This document shows positions 37,665 through 47,270 of a DNA stretch of 58,499 nt, piece by piece. The notes below the pieces were generated by a model. That model was not told the DNA's origin, ran no database searches, and was given only the letters and a program-made list of their open reading frames with translations. Source of the DNA: an uncultured Alphaproteobacteria bacterium (lineage in GTDB: Bacteria; Pseudomonadota; Alphaproteobacteria; Rhodobacterales; Rhodobacteraceae); assembly GCA_902596605.1 (NCBI GenBank), contig CACJUU010000014.1, positions 1 to 58,499 of the forward strand, in the 5' to 3' direction. Every line of letters starts with the position of its first letter. The stretch's first letter is position 1. The position numbers and the translations under genes were made by a program.

Positions 37665-38262
37665 AAATAAAAGGTTTATTCTAGGTTTAACAGGTTCTAT
37701 TGCTATGGGAAAAACGACCGTATCGAACATGTTTCGGGATCTAGGCGTTCCAGTTTGGTGTGCAGATAATGAAGTTAACGAACTATACAACATTGAAGGA
37801 GCCGCAACAAAAATCTTTTCTATTGAGTTCCCTAGTGTTGTAACAAAGAAAGGAGTTGATAAAAAGAATTTGAGAAACTTGATTCATAAAGACAATGCAA
37901 TACTCAAAAAAGTAGAACGAATAGTCCATCCTCTATTAGAACATTCAAAGGTCGATTTTATAAGATCTAACAGACATTTGCCCTTAATAGTTTTCGACAT
38001 TCCCCTTTTGTTTGAAAAACAACAAGAAAGAAACTTTGACGCTGTTCTGGTTGTAACCGCTTCAGAGTTGACACAAAAAAAACGAGTGCTAAGAAGAAAA
38101 AATATGAAAGAACAAGATTTTCAGCTTATAAAGCGCAACCAAATGAACGAACAAGAAAAAATAAAAAAAGCTGACTTTCTAATAAACACTGACAAGAGTT
38201 TACTAGAAACAAAACAGGATGTTCTACAAATATACCAAAAAATTAAAGGACTTTTGATATAA
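37657..38262 (+). CDS. coaE: Dephospho-CoA kinase
   Basis: The last enzyme of coenzyme A synthesis. The P-loop is LGLTGSIAMGKTTVSNMF at residues 9-26; VPVWCADNEVNELY follows, then HPLLEHSKVDF and PLIVFDIPLLFEKQQERNFDAVLVV, the CoA-binding and lid regions. The start is TTG at 37657, inside the end of aroE; it gives the normal distance to the P-loop, and no ATG is available before it. The length (201) is normal. dnaQ begins two bases after its stop. Confidence 0.94.
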   Translation: MNKNKRFILGLTGSIAMGKTTVSNMFRDLGVPVWCADNEVNELYNIEGAATKIFSIEFPSVVTKKGVDKKNLRNLIHKDNAILKKVERIVHPLLEHSKVDFIRSNRHLPLIVFDIPLLFEKQQERNFDAVLVVTASELTQKKRVLRRKNMKEQDFQLIKRNQMNEQEKIKKADFLINTDKSLLETKQDVLQIYQKIKGLLI

Positions 38263-38263
38263 G

Positions 38264-38989
38264 ATGCGGGAAGTCGTTTTAGACACAGAAACTACAGGGC
38301 TGAACCCTGATAAAGGAGATCGAATAGTTGAGATAGGAGCTATAGAGCTTGTAAACCACATTCCAACAGGAAATACATTCCATTGTTATTTGAATCCTTT
38401 ATTAGATAAAGAAATGCCAATTGAGTCTTTTAGAGTTCATGGTCTATCAGTGGATTTTTTATCAGATAAACCACTATTTTCTGAGATGATAGAAAATTTA
38501 ATTACATTCATCGGTGACTCAAAGCTAATAATCCATAACGCAAAGTTTGATATAGGATTTATAAACCATGAAATACAGAGACTAGAGGATAGTAATTTTA
38601 ATGTATATGATAAATTACCCTATAAGGAAATACCGAGCGAAAGCATAATTGACACCTTAGAGATCGCAAAAAAAATATACCCTGGAAAATCAGTTTCTCT
38701 GGACTCTTTGTGTATTAAGTTTGGTATAGACAACAAAAGGAAAGGTAAACATGGAGCACTTATCGATAGCGAAATATTGTCGGAAGTCTATCTAGAGTTG
38801 GCAGGAGGAAAACAACCTGGTTTCGAATTTTCACAGGTAGGCTCTGAAACTGATGATAGAAATAAAAAACCAATAGAAAAAAGGGTTTTTATCAGAAAAC
38901 ATCCATTAGCTGAAAGCAGAATTTCCCAAAAAGAAATAGAGCTGCACATGGAATTCATTTCTAAAATGAAGAAAAATTTCTGGTACTAG
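38264..38989 (+). CDS. dnaQ: DNA polymerase III epsilon subunit (proofreading exonuclease)
   Basis: The 3'-5' proofreading subunit of the replicative polymerase. Exo I is LDTETTGLNPDKGDRIVEIGA (Asp7, Glu9), Exo II is LIIHNAKFDIGFINHE and Exo III epsilon is KHGALIDSEILSEVYLEL with the His and Asp of the DEDDh type. The C-terminal tail after residue 190 is the polymerase-binding part and is poorly conserved. The length (241) is normal. It closes the aroE-coaE-dnaQ run and overlaps the convergent secB gene by 4 bases. Confidence 0.96.
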   Translation: MREVVLDTETTGLNPDKGDRIVEIGAIELVNHIPTGNTFHCYLNPLLDKEMPIESFRVHGLSVDFLSDKPLFSEMIENLITFIGDSKLIIHNAKFDIGFINHEIQRLEDSNFNVYDKLPYKEIPSESIIDTLEIAKKIYPGKSVSLDSLCIKFGIDNKRKGKHGALIDSEILSEVYLELAGGKQPGFEFSQVGSETDDRNKKPIEKRVFIRKHPLAESRISQKEIELHMEFISKMKKNFWY

Positions 38990-39465
38990 TTTTTCTGTTT
39001 AGTCTTATATAGATCGAAAAAGTTAATATTTTTAATGTCGATGTTCGGCATACCACTCTCAATCATTATTTGAGATATTAATCTTCTTATATACGGGAAA
39101 AGCATCTTTGGACACTCAACCTTTAATTGCTTTTCCAGTAAATCTTCGGTTACATTCGGAAAATTGAATAAACCACAATACGTCATTTCTAATATAAAAG
39201 CTGTTTTTTGGTTAATTTTAGCTTCCAAATTAACAATAAGGGAAACCATTACTTGATTTTCATCTCGTTGTTTATTTTCAATTTCTATATTGAGAGAAAA
39301 ATCTGTTTTTCCCTTAAAATCTTCTTCTGTAAAATAGGCAAAAGCCTCCTTTTTTTCAAAAGACATATCTTTAACGAATTGCGATAAAAGCTTTATGTCA
39401 TGATTGAATAGTAAATTTTCAATATAGTAACTATATTCATCTGAAGCTATTTGTTTCGAAGACAT
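38986..39465 (-). CDS. secB: Protein-export chaperone SecB
   Basis: A tetrameric cytosolic chaperone that keeps preproteins unfolded and delivers them to SecA. Family segments are YYIENLLFNHDIKLLSQFVKDMSFE at the N-terminus, FSLNIEIENKQRDENQ, the YCGLFNFPNVTEDLLEKQLKVECPKMLFPYIRRLI core and the C-terminal PNIDIKNINFFDLY. The length (159) is normal. It is divergent from the Tim44-like gene across 139 bases; in related genomes an fxsA gene often occupies this place but none is seen here. Confidence 0.94.
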   Translation of the reverse strand: MSSKQIASDEYSYYIENLLFNHDIKLLSQFVKDMSFEKKEAFAYFTEEDFKGKTDFSLNIEIENKQRDENQVMVSLIVNLEAKINQKTAFILEMTYCGLFNFPNVTEDLLEKQLKVECPKMLFPYIRRLISQIMIESGMPNIDIKNINFFDLYKTKQKN

Positions 39466-39604
39466 AGAATTTTAACTTTTATTTATTGTAGGGAACTATA
39501 TACTCCATCTTACAGGTGGACACAATAAAATTAAATCTTATATATGTACTTTAGTAATTTACTTCCTTATTGAAGGGATCGAAATAGGAATTGGACCATA
39601 GAGA

Positions 39605-40258
39605 ATGTTACAAATATTTATACTAGCAGCCGTAGCTATATTTCTTTTTTGGCGATTAAAAGCTGTACTTGGTTCTAGAGATGGTTTTGAAAAGACCATC
39701 AAGGAGATAAAAGAATCAAGCGATGTAGTCATTAACCCGAAGGTTGTAGATGAAACAAAAAACGACAGCCCTGATGATGACATTTTCGATTACGTTGAAG
39801 AAAACAGTAAAAATGCTCAGGTTTTCAAAAAGATGAAGGAGTTTGACAGCGACTTTAGTGTGAACAAATTTGTTTCAGGAGCAAAGATGGCATATGAGAT
39901 AATTCTAATGGCCTTCGAAAGAGGCGATACTGAAAAACTTAAAACTCTTTTGGAAAAAAAGGTATTATCAAGTTTCAAGTCAGTTATAGATAAAAGAAAA
40001 AAAGATGGGTTTATCATTGACGCAAAATTTATAGGAATGAGAGACATAAGAATAATCGAGGCCTCATTCAGTCAAAAAACAAAGATTGCTGACGTCACGC
40101 TATCATTTAAATCCGAAATAACTACTGTCGTAAAGGACAATAAGGGCGTTATAATTGAAGGCCATCCGGATGAGATAAAGAAACAAAAGGATACCTGGGT
40201 TTTCACCAAAAATCTGTCTGATGAAAGCCCTGTATGGTTTTTAAAATCCACTCTATGA
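39605..40258 (+). CDS. Tim44/TimA-like domain protein
   Basis: A membrane-anchored protein with the Tim44-like domain found in most alphaproteobacteria. A single N-terminal transmembrane segment (LQIFILAAVAIFLFWRL) is followed by an acidic linker and then the domain, recognised by NKFVSGAKMAYEIILMAFERGDTEKLKTLL and VDVTLSF-like strands ending in KDTWVFTKNLSDESPVWFL. The mitochondrial relative is part of the import motor; the bacterial role (perhaps in envelope or membrane-protein biogenesis) is not settled. Its stop overlaps the smr start as ATGA at 40255-40258. An mltA gene that commonly follows it in relatives is absent. Confidence 0.88.
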   Translation: MLQIFILAAVAIFLFWRLKAVLGSRDGFEKTIKEIKESSDVVINPKVVDETKNDSPDDDIFDYVEENSKNAQVFKKMKEFDSDFSVNKFVSGAKMAYEIILMAFERGDTEKLKTLLEKKVLSSFKSVIDKRKKDGFIIDAKFIGMRDIRIIEASFSQKTKIADVTLSFKSEITTVVKDNKGVIIEGHPDEIKKQKDTWVFTKNLSDESPVWFLKSTL

Positions 40259-40838
40259 AAAAAGAAAAAATAATGCAAAAAACCAAAGATCAAATTTTAT
40301 GGGAAAATTTTGTTTTTAAGAACAATATAAAAAAAAAATTCCAAGTGACGGTAGAACTAATTCAAGAGACTTAAATTACGAAGATACTTTCTTAACGAAA
40401 GACCCTGTTTCTCATTCAGATAGAAAGTTAAGCAGATTTGTAAACTCTAAGCGTCCTTCTAAAATGATTTCTCCTAAAATCGATATAAATATAGAAAAGA
40501 ATAAGCTAAAACGAATAAAATCTGGGAGAATTAATATCGAAGGAACCATAGATCTTCATGGATTCTCACTAAAAGAAGCTAAAGCGCGTTTACAGCTATT
40601 TGTTGGTGAAAGTTTCTTACGCAATAAGCGGCTTTTGTTGATCATCACTGGAAAGGGTAGAAATTCAAAGCCCAACATCCATGGAAAAAAGCAAACAATA
40701 AAAAGTGAAATTAACAAATGGCTTTCAGAAGATTTTTATCGCGATAAAGTACAGTATATATCGAAAGCTTTGGATAAACATGGAGGTGAAGGTGCGTATT
40801 ACTTTTTTCTCGTAAAATCAAAGAACATATTTTCTTAA
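40255..40838 (+). CDS. Smr-domain protein, frame broken at a ten-A run
   Basis: The C-terminal Smr domain is intact in one frame ([39 protein letters not shown]), but the first ATG in that frame (40464) leaves no normal N-terminus. The typical beginning ([12 protein letters not shown], like the DERALW start of relatives) is in another frame from the ATG at 40255, which overlaps the Tim44-gene stop. The two frames join at A10 (40329-40338): one extra A, or a -1 slip on A-AAA-AAA, gives a continuous 194-residue protein reading [11 protein letters not shown] across the join. This may be transcriptional slippage, programmed frameshifting, a homopolymer sequencing error or a recent mutation. The role of Smr proteins is nucleic-acid related, possibly endonucleolytic. 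Confidence 0.8.
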
Positions 40839-42128
40839 GTCAGCAGTTTTGGATAGACTACCAACGTGCTTTTCAACAAGTTTTGAATCGATCACCACCG
40901 TTTTCCCCTTTAATTCAGGTGCATTGAAACTAATATTTTCAAGTACTTTCTCTAAAATTGTATGTAGTCTTCTCGCTCCAATATTTTCGATATTAAAATT
41001 TACTTCTTCCGCCAACGAACATATTTTTTCAATGCCATCGTCGCCAAAAATAAGCTCAACACCTTCGGTCTTTATCAGTTCAATGTACTGTTTTGTAAGA
41101 CTGTTATCAGTATCAGTTAAAATTCTTTTAAAGTGCTCTTTTTTTAATGGGCTCAGCTGTACCCTTATAGGAAGACGTCCTTGTAATTCTGGGAGAAGAT
41201 CAGATGGTTTCGAAAGATGGAAAGCTCCTGAGCAAATAAAAAGAATTTGATCTGTTTTAATGGGCCCGTATTTGGTAGATACGATCGTACCTTCAATCAG
41301 CGGGAGTAAATCGCGCTGAACCCCTTCTCGACTTACTTCCGCTGATTTCGACGTGGAGTTAGTACACACTTTATCTATCTCATCTATGAAGACTATACCA
41401 CTTTGTTCTACTCTGGTCTTAGCGTCTTTTTGTATAACTTCGTCATCCAAAAGCTTTTCCATTTCCTGGTCAATAAGTATTTTGTGACTTTCCCTGACTT
41501 TTAATTTTTTCTTTTTTTTGAGTGAACCAAAATTTTTTCCAAAAATATCGCTTAAGTTCATTACGCCCATGGAACCACTTTGAGATCCAGGTAAGTCTAC
41601 CATAGGAAGAGAATTACTTTTTTCAAATACCTCTATTTCAACTTCCTTTTCATCTAAAAGTCCGTCTCTTAACTTTTTTCTAAACGACTCTATGGTTGTC
41701 TCCCTTGCTTCTTCCCCGGCGATGCATTTCAACACAACATTTTCGGCTTCGCCTTTTGCTTTTTCATAAAGAGACTTACTCATTTCTTGTTTAACCAAAA
41801 TGATAGCATTTTCTAATAGATCTCGAATTATTTGATCAACATCTCTACCAACGTATCCTACTTCTGTAAATTTCGTTGCTTCGACTTTTAAAAAAGGTGC
41901 TTTTGCTAATTTAGATAAGCGGCGAGATATTTCAGTCTTGCCAACACCCGTAGGGCCAATCATAAGTAAGTTTTTAGGGTAAATTTCATCTTTTATATCA
42001 TCGGTTAACTGTTGGTGCCTCCACCGATTCCTGAGTGCAATCGCAACAGATTTTTTCGCTTCTTCTTGACCTATTATAAATCGATCTAATTCTTTTACTA
42101 TTTGCTTGGGGGTCAGATTGTTCAACAT
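40818..42128 (-). CDS. hslU: HslUV protease ATPase subunit HslU
   Basis: The AAA+ unfoldase of the HslUV (ClpYQ) protease. Walker A is GPTGVGKTE (residues 58-66), Walker [12 protein letters not shown], with the substrate-handling intermediate domain between (about residues 110-235, Lys/Glu-rich). [19 protein letters not shown] and [16 protein letters not shown] are typical, and the C-terminus ends in DLRKYVL, the tail that docks into HslV. The length (436) is normal. It follows hslV by one base. Its 3' end overlaps the convergent smr gene by 21 bases. Confidence 0.97.
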   Translation of the reverse strand: MLNNLTPKQIVKELDRFIIGQEEAKKSVAIALRNRWRHQQLTDDIKDEIYPKNLLMIGPTGVGKTEISRRLSKLAKAPFLKVEATKFTEVGYVGRDVDQIIRDLLENAIILVKQEMSKSLYEKAKGEAENVVLKCIAGEEARETTIESFRKKLRDGLLDEKEVEIEVFEKSNSLPMVDLPGSQSGSMGVMNLSDIFGKNFGSLKKKKKLKVRESHKILIDQEMEKLLDDEVIQKDAKTRVEQSGIVFIDEIDKVCTNSTSKSAEVSREGVQRDLLPLIEGTIVSTKYGPIKTDQILFICSGAFHLSKPSDLLPELQGRLPIRVQLSPLKKEHFKRILTDTDNSLTKQYIELIKTEGVELIFGDDGIEKICSLAEEVNFNIENIGARRLHTILEKVLENISFNAPELKGKTVVIDSKLVEKHVGSLSKTADLRKYVL

Positions 42129-42129
42129 A

Positions 42130-42675
42130 TTATCTCGAATTCAAAGTTAAGTGTATTATCTTATCATTAGTGTAAACACATATTTCTGAAGCAATGTTGA
42201 TAGCTTTTATAGCGATTTCTTCTGAACTCTTTTTCCCCTCGTAAAGCGCTCTAGCAGCAGCCAGGGCGAAGTTTCCACCGGAACCTACAGATGCTATATT
42301 GTTTTCTGGCTCTAAAACATCACCTGCACCAGTTATTATTAATAGTTCTATCCCATCAGAAACTATCATCATGGCTTCTAAATTCCTTAAATACTTATCA
42401 GTTCTCCAATCCTTGGCAAGCTCTACTGATGCTTTCGATAATTGACCTGGGTATTTTTCAAGCTTCTCTTCTAATCTTTCTATGAGCGTAAAGGCGTCAG
42501 CAGTTGAACCCGCAAATCCAGCTATGATTTCATAGCCTTCATTTTTTATAGATCTAATTTTCTGTGCTGTACCTTTTATTATTGTGTTACCTAAACTTAC
42601 TTGCCCGTCGCCTGCAATTGTTACACTTCCGTTTTTTCTAACACCAACTATAGTTGTTCCATGCATGTTATTCAT
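42130..42675 (-). CDS. hslV: HslUV protease peptidase subunit HslV
   Basis: The proteasome-like peptidase ring of HslUV. The catalytic Thr would be Thr7 after removal of MNNMHG, in [44 protein letters not shown] and [19 protein letters not shown] are diagnostic. A second ATG at 42666 would give MHGTTIV, so the start is uncertain by three residues. The length (181) is normal. It begins 7 bases after infB on the same strand, so the heat-shock protease may be read from the infB transcript; no RpoH site is visible directly upstream. Confidence 0.96.
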   Translation of the reverse strand: MNNMHGTTIVGVRKNGSVTIAGDGQVSLGNTIIKGTAQKIRSIKNEGYEIIAGFAGSTADAFTLIERLEEKLEKYPGQLSKASVELAKDWRTDKYLRNLEAMMIVSDGIELLIITGAGDVLEPENNIASVGSGGNFALAAARALYEGKKSSEEIAIKAINIASEICVYTNDKIIHLTLNSR

Positions 42676-42682
42676 AATTAGG

Positions 42683-45082
42683 TCAGTTTAAAGTTCTTGC
42701 CACTTCCTGGGTCGTAAAAATTTCTATAACATCATCCTTTCTTATATCCTCATATGCTTCAAATGCCATTCCGCACTCTTGGCCAGACTGCACCTCTTTA
42801 ACTTCATCCTTAAATCTTTTTAGCGTTTTTAGTTTTCCTGTATGTATAACCACATCTTCCCTTAAGAGACGAACACCAACATCTCTTTTAGCGTGTCCTT
42901 CTGTAACCAAGCAACCAGCTATCTTTCCAACTCCAGTTATTTTGAATACCTCTTGTATTTTTGCATAACCTATAAATGTTTCTTTTATTTCTGGAGACAG
43001 AAGTCCCTCTGCTGCTTTAGTTATGTCGTCTACAAGATCATATATTATAGAGTAATATCTTATATCAATTTTTTTCTGACTGGCGCTTTCTCTTGCAGCT
43101 GTGTTTGCCCTAACGTTAAACCCTATAATTATAGAATTTGATGACAATGCCAGAGTAATGTCACTTTCAGTTATAGCTCCTACCCCTGAATGAACAACTC
43201 TAACCTCGACTTCCTCACTTTTTATTTTTTCCATTGCTTGAACAATAGCCTCACCGGATCCCCTAACATCACTTTTAACTATGATTGGGAGAAAAGATAA
43301 TTTCTCGTCTTCCTTAGCTTTAGCCAATAATTGATCAAGCGAAGAACCCATCCCTACAGTATTTTTTTTGTTTTTTATATTTTGTTCTCTGTAAAGAGAA
43401 ATTTCTCTGGCCTTAGCCTCACTTGGCAAAACGTTTAGTATATCGCCGGCTTCTGGGGTACCATTTAAGCCTAAAACTTCCACTGGTGTTGAAGGCAGAG
43501 CTAAATCAATTTTTTCTTTTCTATCGTTAAAAAGCGCTCTCACTTTACCCCATTGTTGACCTACAACGAAGATATCACCCTTCTTCAAAGTACCTTTTTG
43601 AACTAAAACCGTCGCTACGGGACCTCTCCCCATATCCAGTTTTGCTTCAACTACTGTTCCTTCTGCTGGTCTTTTTTCATTGGTTTTAAGCTCTAATAGT
43701 TCAGCTTGTAAGGTTATGTTTTCAAGCAATTTCTCCAAACCAGTACCATTTGTAGCCGATATTTCTGCCTCGAGAACATCTCCTGACATACTCTCAACAA
43801 TAATCCCGTGCTGTAGAAGTTCTGTTCTTACTTTGTTTGGATCAGAACCTTGTTTGTCTATTTTATTTATCGCCACAATCATTGGAACTTTTGCTTCCTT
43901 GGCATGATTGATTGCTTCAACTGTTTGAGGCTTTACACTGTCATCTGCCGCAACAACTAATACTACAATATCAGTGATAGTTGCACCCCTAGATCTCATA
44001 TTGCTAAATGCTTCATGCCCTGGAGTATCAAGGAACGTTAGCTTTTGATTTTTATTGACGGTAATTTGATATGCACCTATGTGCTGAGTTATTCCTCCGG
44101 CTTCACTCGAAACAATATTTGTTTTTCTGAGAGAATCTAGCAGTGTAGTCTTCCCATGATCCACATGACCCATAATTGTAACAACAGGAGGTCTTGGGGA
44201 TTTAGCGTTTTCGTTTTTGTCATCAATGTTAATTATGACATCTTCTACATCAGCATCCGAAACTCTTATAGCGTGGTGACCAAACTCTTCAACTAACAAA
44301 GTAGCCGTATCTATATCAATAGCTTGGTTTTTTGTAACCATTATACCATTTGTCATTAGTTTTTTTACTAAATCAGCAGATCGTTCTGCCATTCTATTGG
44401 CAAGCTCCTGTACAGTGAGAGGAGTGTCTGGAATTTGAACGTCTCGAACAATCTTTTCCCTTTCCAAAGAGGTCTCTAGCATTTGCCGTTTTTCTTTTTC
44501 TTGTCTTCTTCTTAGAGAAGCTATAGAACGTTGGCGACCCCCATCATCTCCTAAAGCCTGCGTTATGGTAATCTTGCCGGACCTTCTCTTGCTTTCATTT
44601 AACTTAGTAGATTTAAAATTTGACTTTTCACTATTATCTCTTGTTTTGCTTTCATAAGTTGTTTTTTGATTGCTTTCGGTTTTTGTTCTCTTTTTTGATC
44701 CAGTCAAATCAGGTGTTTCTAAATTTATAGATTCAGGAATTTTATTTTGATCTTTTACCTCTGTAGGCTTTGATTCTTTATCTATAGATTTTTTTTCTTG
44801 TTTGTTTTGTTCTTGTAACTTTTTTTCCTCCGCTCGAGAAGCTTCTATGGCTTTTTTGCGTCTCAATATCTCTTCATTTTCATTAGTCTCTATTTCGGCG
44901 ACCACATTTTTGTTGTTTTCTTCAATCACAGGACCCTTTTTCGAAATCAGCAGCTTTTTCTTTTTTGTTTCTACTACAACGGATTTGGATCTACCGTGCG
45001 AGAAGCTCTGTCGAACTGTATTAGTCCCACTTTTAAGCCCCAACACCTTGGGTTTATTGTCTCTGTTTTCACTATCAGTCAT
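42683..45082 (-). CDS. infB: Translation initiation factor IF-2
   Basis: The GTPase that brings initiator tRNA to the 30S subunit. The N-terminal third is a low-complexity, Lys/Glu/Ser-rich arm; the N-terminal subdomain [20 protein letters not shown] precedes the G domain with [19 protein letters not shown] (G1), DTPGHEAF (G3) and AINKID (G4). The C-terminal domains include [30 protein letters not shown]. The ATG at 45082 ([12 protein letters not shown]) is preferred over a GTG at 45091. [20 protein letters not shown] matches the usual start in the group. The length is normal. Confidence 0.97.
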   Translation of the reverse strand: MTDSENRDNKPKVLGLKSGTNTVRQSFSHGRSKSVVVETKKKKLLISKKGPVIEENNKNVVAEIETNENEEILRRKKAIEASRAEEKKLQEQNKQEKKSIDKESKPTEVKDQNKIPESINLETPDLTGSKKRTKTESNQKTTYESKTRDNSEKSNFKSTKLNESKRRSGKITITQALGDDGGRQRSIASLRRRQEKEKRQMLETSLEREKIVRDVQIPDTPLTVQELANRMAERSADLVKKLMTNGIMVTKNQAIDIDTATLLVEEFGHHAIRVSDADVEDVIINIDDKNENAKSPRPPVVTIMGHVDHGKTTLLDSLRKTNIVSSEAGGITQHIGAYQITVNKNQKLTFLDTPGHEAFSNMRSRGATITDIVVLVVAADDSVKPQTVEAINHAKEAKVPMIVAINKIDKQGSDPNKVRTELLQHGIIVESMSGDVLEAEISATNGTGLEKLLENITLQAELLELKTNEKRPAEGTVVEAKLDMGRGPVATVLVQKGTLKKGDIFVVGQQWGKVRALFNDRKEKIDLALPSTPVEVLGLNGTPEAGDILNVLPSEAKAREISLYREQNIKNKKNTVGMGSSLDQLLAKAKEDEKLSFLPIIVKSDVRGSGEAIVQAMEKIKSEEVEVRVVHSGVGAITESDITLALSSNSIIIGFNVRANTAARESASQKKIDIRYYSIIYDLVDDITKAAEGLLSPEIKETFIGYAKIQEVFKITGVGKIAGCLVTEGHAKRDVGVRLLREDVVIHTGKLKTLKRFKDEVKEVQSGQECGMAFEAYEDIRKDDVIEIFTTQEVARTLN

Positions 45083-45097
45083 TGCAATCACTATTAA

Positions 45098-45667
45098 TTA
45101 ATAATTATCTATAAAACCTTTTAGTTTATTTAAGTCCACTTGAATAGTTTTTTTGAAATTTTTGGAAAAAACACCAACATATTTGACATTAATTTTACCA
45201 GTGCTTTTTTCTAAATCTTTTTGTTCGAGCAAGCTTTCAAAAATTGAAACATCCTTAGAGGCAAAAAAAGATTTGTTAGCTAGGCTCTTTGCACCCATGG
45301 CTACAACTATTAAACAGTGTCTATATTGTATTAATTGCGATTTTATAGCGTCCAGACCTATAGCCAAAACACCAGATTTTTTTGTCATAGAAATACTGCT
45401 CAGTATTTTCTTTCTAAGAACCATTTCAATTGTTGCGACCAGATCTGGTGCAAAAATTTTTGAGACACCGAAATAGGTTTGTAAATCTTCTTTTCTTAAA
45501 ATGTCAACTATAAGGTCTTTACCGGCTGGTAGCCAAACCGATTTTCCGGGGAGCTTATCGCACAAATCTGGAATCAATTTATTATCTGGGCTAAGACAAA
45601 TCTTTATGAAATCGTCTTTGTTGATACTGGGCCTACTAAAGAAGATCTTTTTATTCAAAACCACCAA
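45098..45667 (-). CDS. YlxR-like RNA-binding protein with L7Ae-like C-terminus
   Basis: A nusA-infB operon protein with a YlxR (DUF448) N-terminal part and a ribosomal L7Ae-like second domain, as in other alphaproteobacteria. The YlxR core LIPDLCDKLPGKSVWLPAGKD is recognisable, and the second domain has KKSGVLAIGLDAIKSQLIQYRHCLIVVAMGA. The usual start motif (Arg-x-Cys-Ile/Val) is replaced by NKKIFFSRPSINK, so the canonical Cys and Arg are missing. The start codon is TTG at 45667 or GTG at 45664, after AAAGAGA. YlxR homologues bind RNase P RNA in some bacteria; whether that applies here is unknown. Confidence 0.78.
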   Translation of the reverse strand: MVVLNKKIFFSRPSINKDDFIKICLSPDNKLIPDLCDKLPGKSVWLPAGKDLIVDILRKEDLQTYFGVSKIFAPDLVATIEMVLRKKILSSISMTKKSGVLAIGLDAIKSQLIQYRHCLIVVAMGAKSLANKSFFASKDVSIFESLLEQKDLEKSTGKINVKYVGVFSKNFKKTIQVDLNKLKGFIDNY

Positions 45668-45683
45668 TCTCTTTTTAAATTTT

Positions 45684-47270
45684 TTATTTTACAAGAGACT
45701 TAATAATCTCTTCGGACTCTTCTTTTGTAACCCACCCTAGCATTTCCCTTGCCTTCATGATTAGTTGTTGAGCCTCAGAAAGTGAAAGCTCAAAATGTTC
45801 GAGGAGACCCTCATCTCTTACTCTTTTTCCATCAATAGTTGTATAGCCACCAGCTAACTCCCAATCTGCACAGGTAGCAAAATCCTTAAGAGATTTTATT
45901 CCATCTTTAACTAACACTTCCAGCATTTGTGGGTTTAACCCCTCGAAGTTTAACAAATCATCCTCAATCCCGTTTGACTTAGCAAAATCCAATGATTTTT
46001 TATTAAGGTTCTCGAGATAATCTTTCGCTCTCTCTTGCAATTCTGTCGCAGTTTCTTCGTCGAAACCATCTATAGAGCTGATCTCACTAGATTCGACATA
46101 AGCAACTTCTTCCATAGTAGAAAAACCTTCGGATACAAGAAGTTGAGCAACCATCTCATCAACATTTAGATGCTCCATAAAAAGAGATGATCTTTCGTTG
46201 AATTCTTCTTGGCGTCTTTGCGACTCATCTTCTTCAGTCAAGATGTCAATATCGTATTCAGTTAGCTGACTTGCAAGTCTAACGTTTTGTCCTCTGCGGC
46301 CGATTGCTAAAGATAGTTGATCATTTGGGACCACAACTTCTATTCTCTTTGCATCCTCATCGAGCACGACTTTACTAACTTCGGCCGGTTGAAGTGCGTT
46401 AACAAGAAAAGTAGGTGCATCATCATTCCAAGGAATAATATCAATTTTTTCTCCCTGCAGTTCATTTACCACCGCTTGAACCCTGCTACCTCGCATCCCG
46501 ACGCATGCGCCGACAGGGTCTATGGAGCTATCATGAGATAAAACACCAATTTTTGCTCGACTACCGGGATCACGACAAACCGTCTTAATGTCAATTATAC
46601 CGTCATAAATTTCAGGAACCTCCATTTTAAATAGTTCCACTAGAAACTCAGAATTAGTTCTTGATAGAAATATCTGTGGTCCTCTTGTGTCTTCTTTTAC
46701 TTCTTTTATGTAAGCTCTAACTCTATCACCAACTCGCAGAACCTCTCTTCTAATTAACTGATCTCTTTTCAATACCGCTTCAGCTCTTCCTAAGTCCACT
46801 ATCACGTTACCGTATTCAACTCTCTTGACCTGACCATTTATAATTTGCCCAACCTTGTCTTTATATTCCTCATACTGCCTTGCACGGTCAGCCTCTCGTA
46901 CTTTTTGAACAATTATTTGTTTTGCTGCTTGCGCAGCTATTCTACCAAAATCCATCGGAGGTAACTGCTCTTCGATGAAACCATCCAGTGTCACTTGAGG
47001 GTTAATTTTTTTAGCATCAGCTTCGTTAATTTCAGTGAAATGGTTTTCGACTTTCTCAACAACCTTTCGCCATCTTGACATTGATACCGATCCTGATCTT
47101 GAGTCAATGTCAGCTCTTATGTCATACTCCTGACCGTATTTGGATTTTGCAGCTTTAGCTAAGCTTTCTTCCATTGCGTCGATTACTAGCTTTGGGTCAA
47201 TTAATTTTTCTTTAGCTACTGCATCAGCTATTTGAATAAGCTCACTGCCACTTCCTGATGAAATATTCAT
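45684..47270 (-). CDS. nusA: Transcription termination/antitermination protein NusA
   Basis: Modulates RNA polymerase pausing, termination and antitermination. The N-terminal polymerase-binding domain ends near residue 130, followed by the S1 domain (GQIINGQVKRVEYGNVIVDLGRAEAV), two KH domains (ACVGMRGSRVQAVVNELQGEKIDII; LAIGRRGQNVRLASQLT) and a C-terminal helix-hairpin-helix region with acidic repeats. The length (528) fits alphaproteobacterial NusA. It overlaps rimP by 4 bases upstream and lies 16 bases before the YlxR-like gene. Together with rho it suggests factor-dependent control of transcript ends. Confidence 0.97.
   Translation of the reverse strand: MNISSGSGSELIQIADAVAKEKLIDPKLVIDAMEESLAKAAKSKYGQEYDIRADIDSRSGSVSMSRWRKVVEKVENHFTEINEADAKKINPQVTLDGFIEEQLPPMDFGRIAAQAAKQIIVQKVREADRARQYEEYKDKVGQIINGQVKRVEYGNVIVDLGRAEAVLKRDQLIRREVLRVGDRVRAYIKEVKEDTRGPQIFLSRTNSEFLVELFKMEVPEIYDGIIDIKTVCRDPGSRAKIGVLSHDSSIDPVGACVGMRGSRVQAVVNELQGEKIDIIPWNDDAPTFLVNALQPAEVSKVVLDEDAKRIEVVVPNDQLSLAIGRRGQNVRLASQLTEYDIDILTEEDESQRRQEEFNERSSLFMEHLNVDEMVAQLLVSEGFSTMEEVAYVESSEISSIDGFDEETATELQERAKDYLENLNKKSLDFAKSNGIEDDLLNFEGLNPQMLEVLVKDGIKSLKDFATCADWELAGGYTTIDGKRVRDEGLLEHFELSLSEAQQLIMKAREMLGWVTKEESEEIIKSLVK

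Noticed and set aside
40464-40838. smr as a complete 124-residue gene starting at 40464
   Set aside because: The frame is open well upstream to the A10 run and a matching Smr N-terminus precedes it in another frame with an ATGA overlap to the previous gene.
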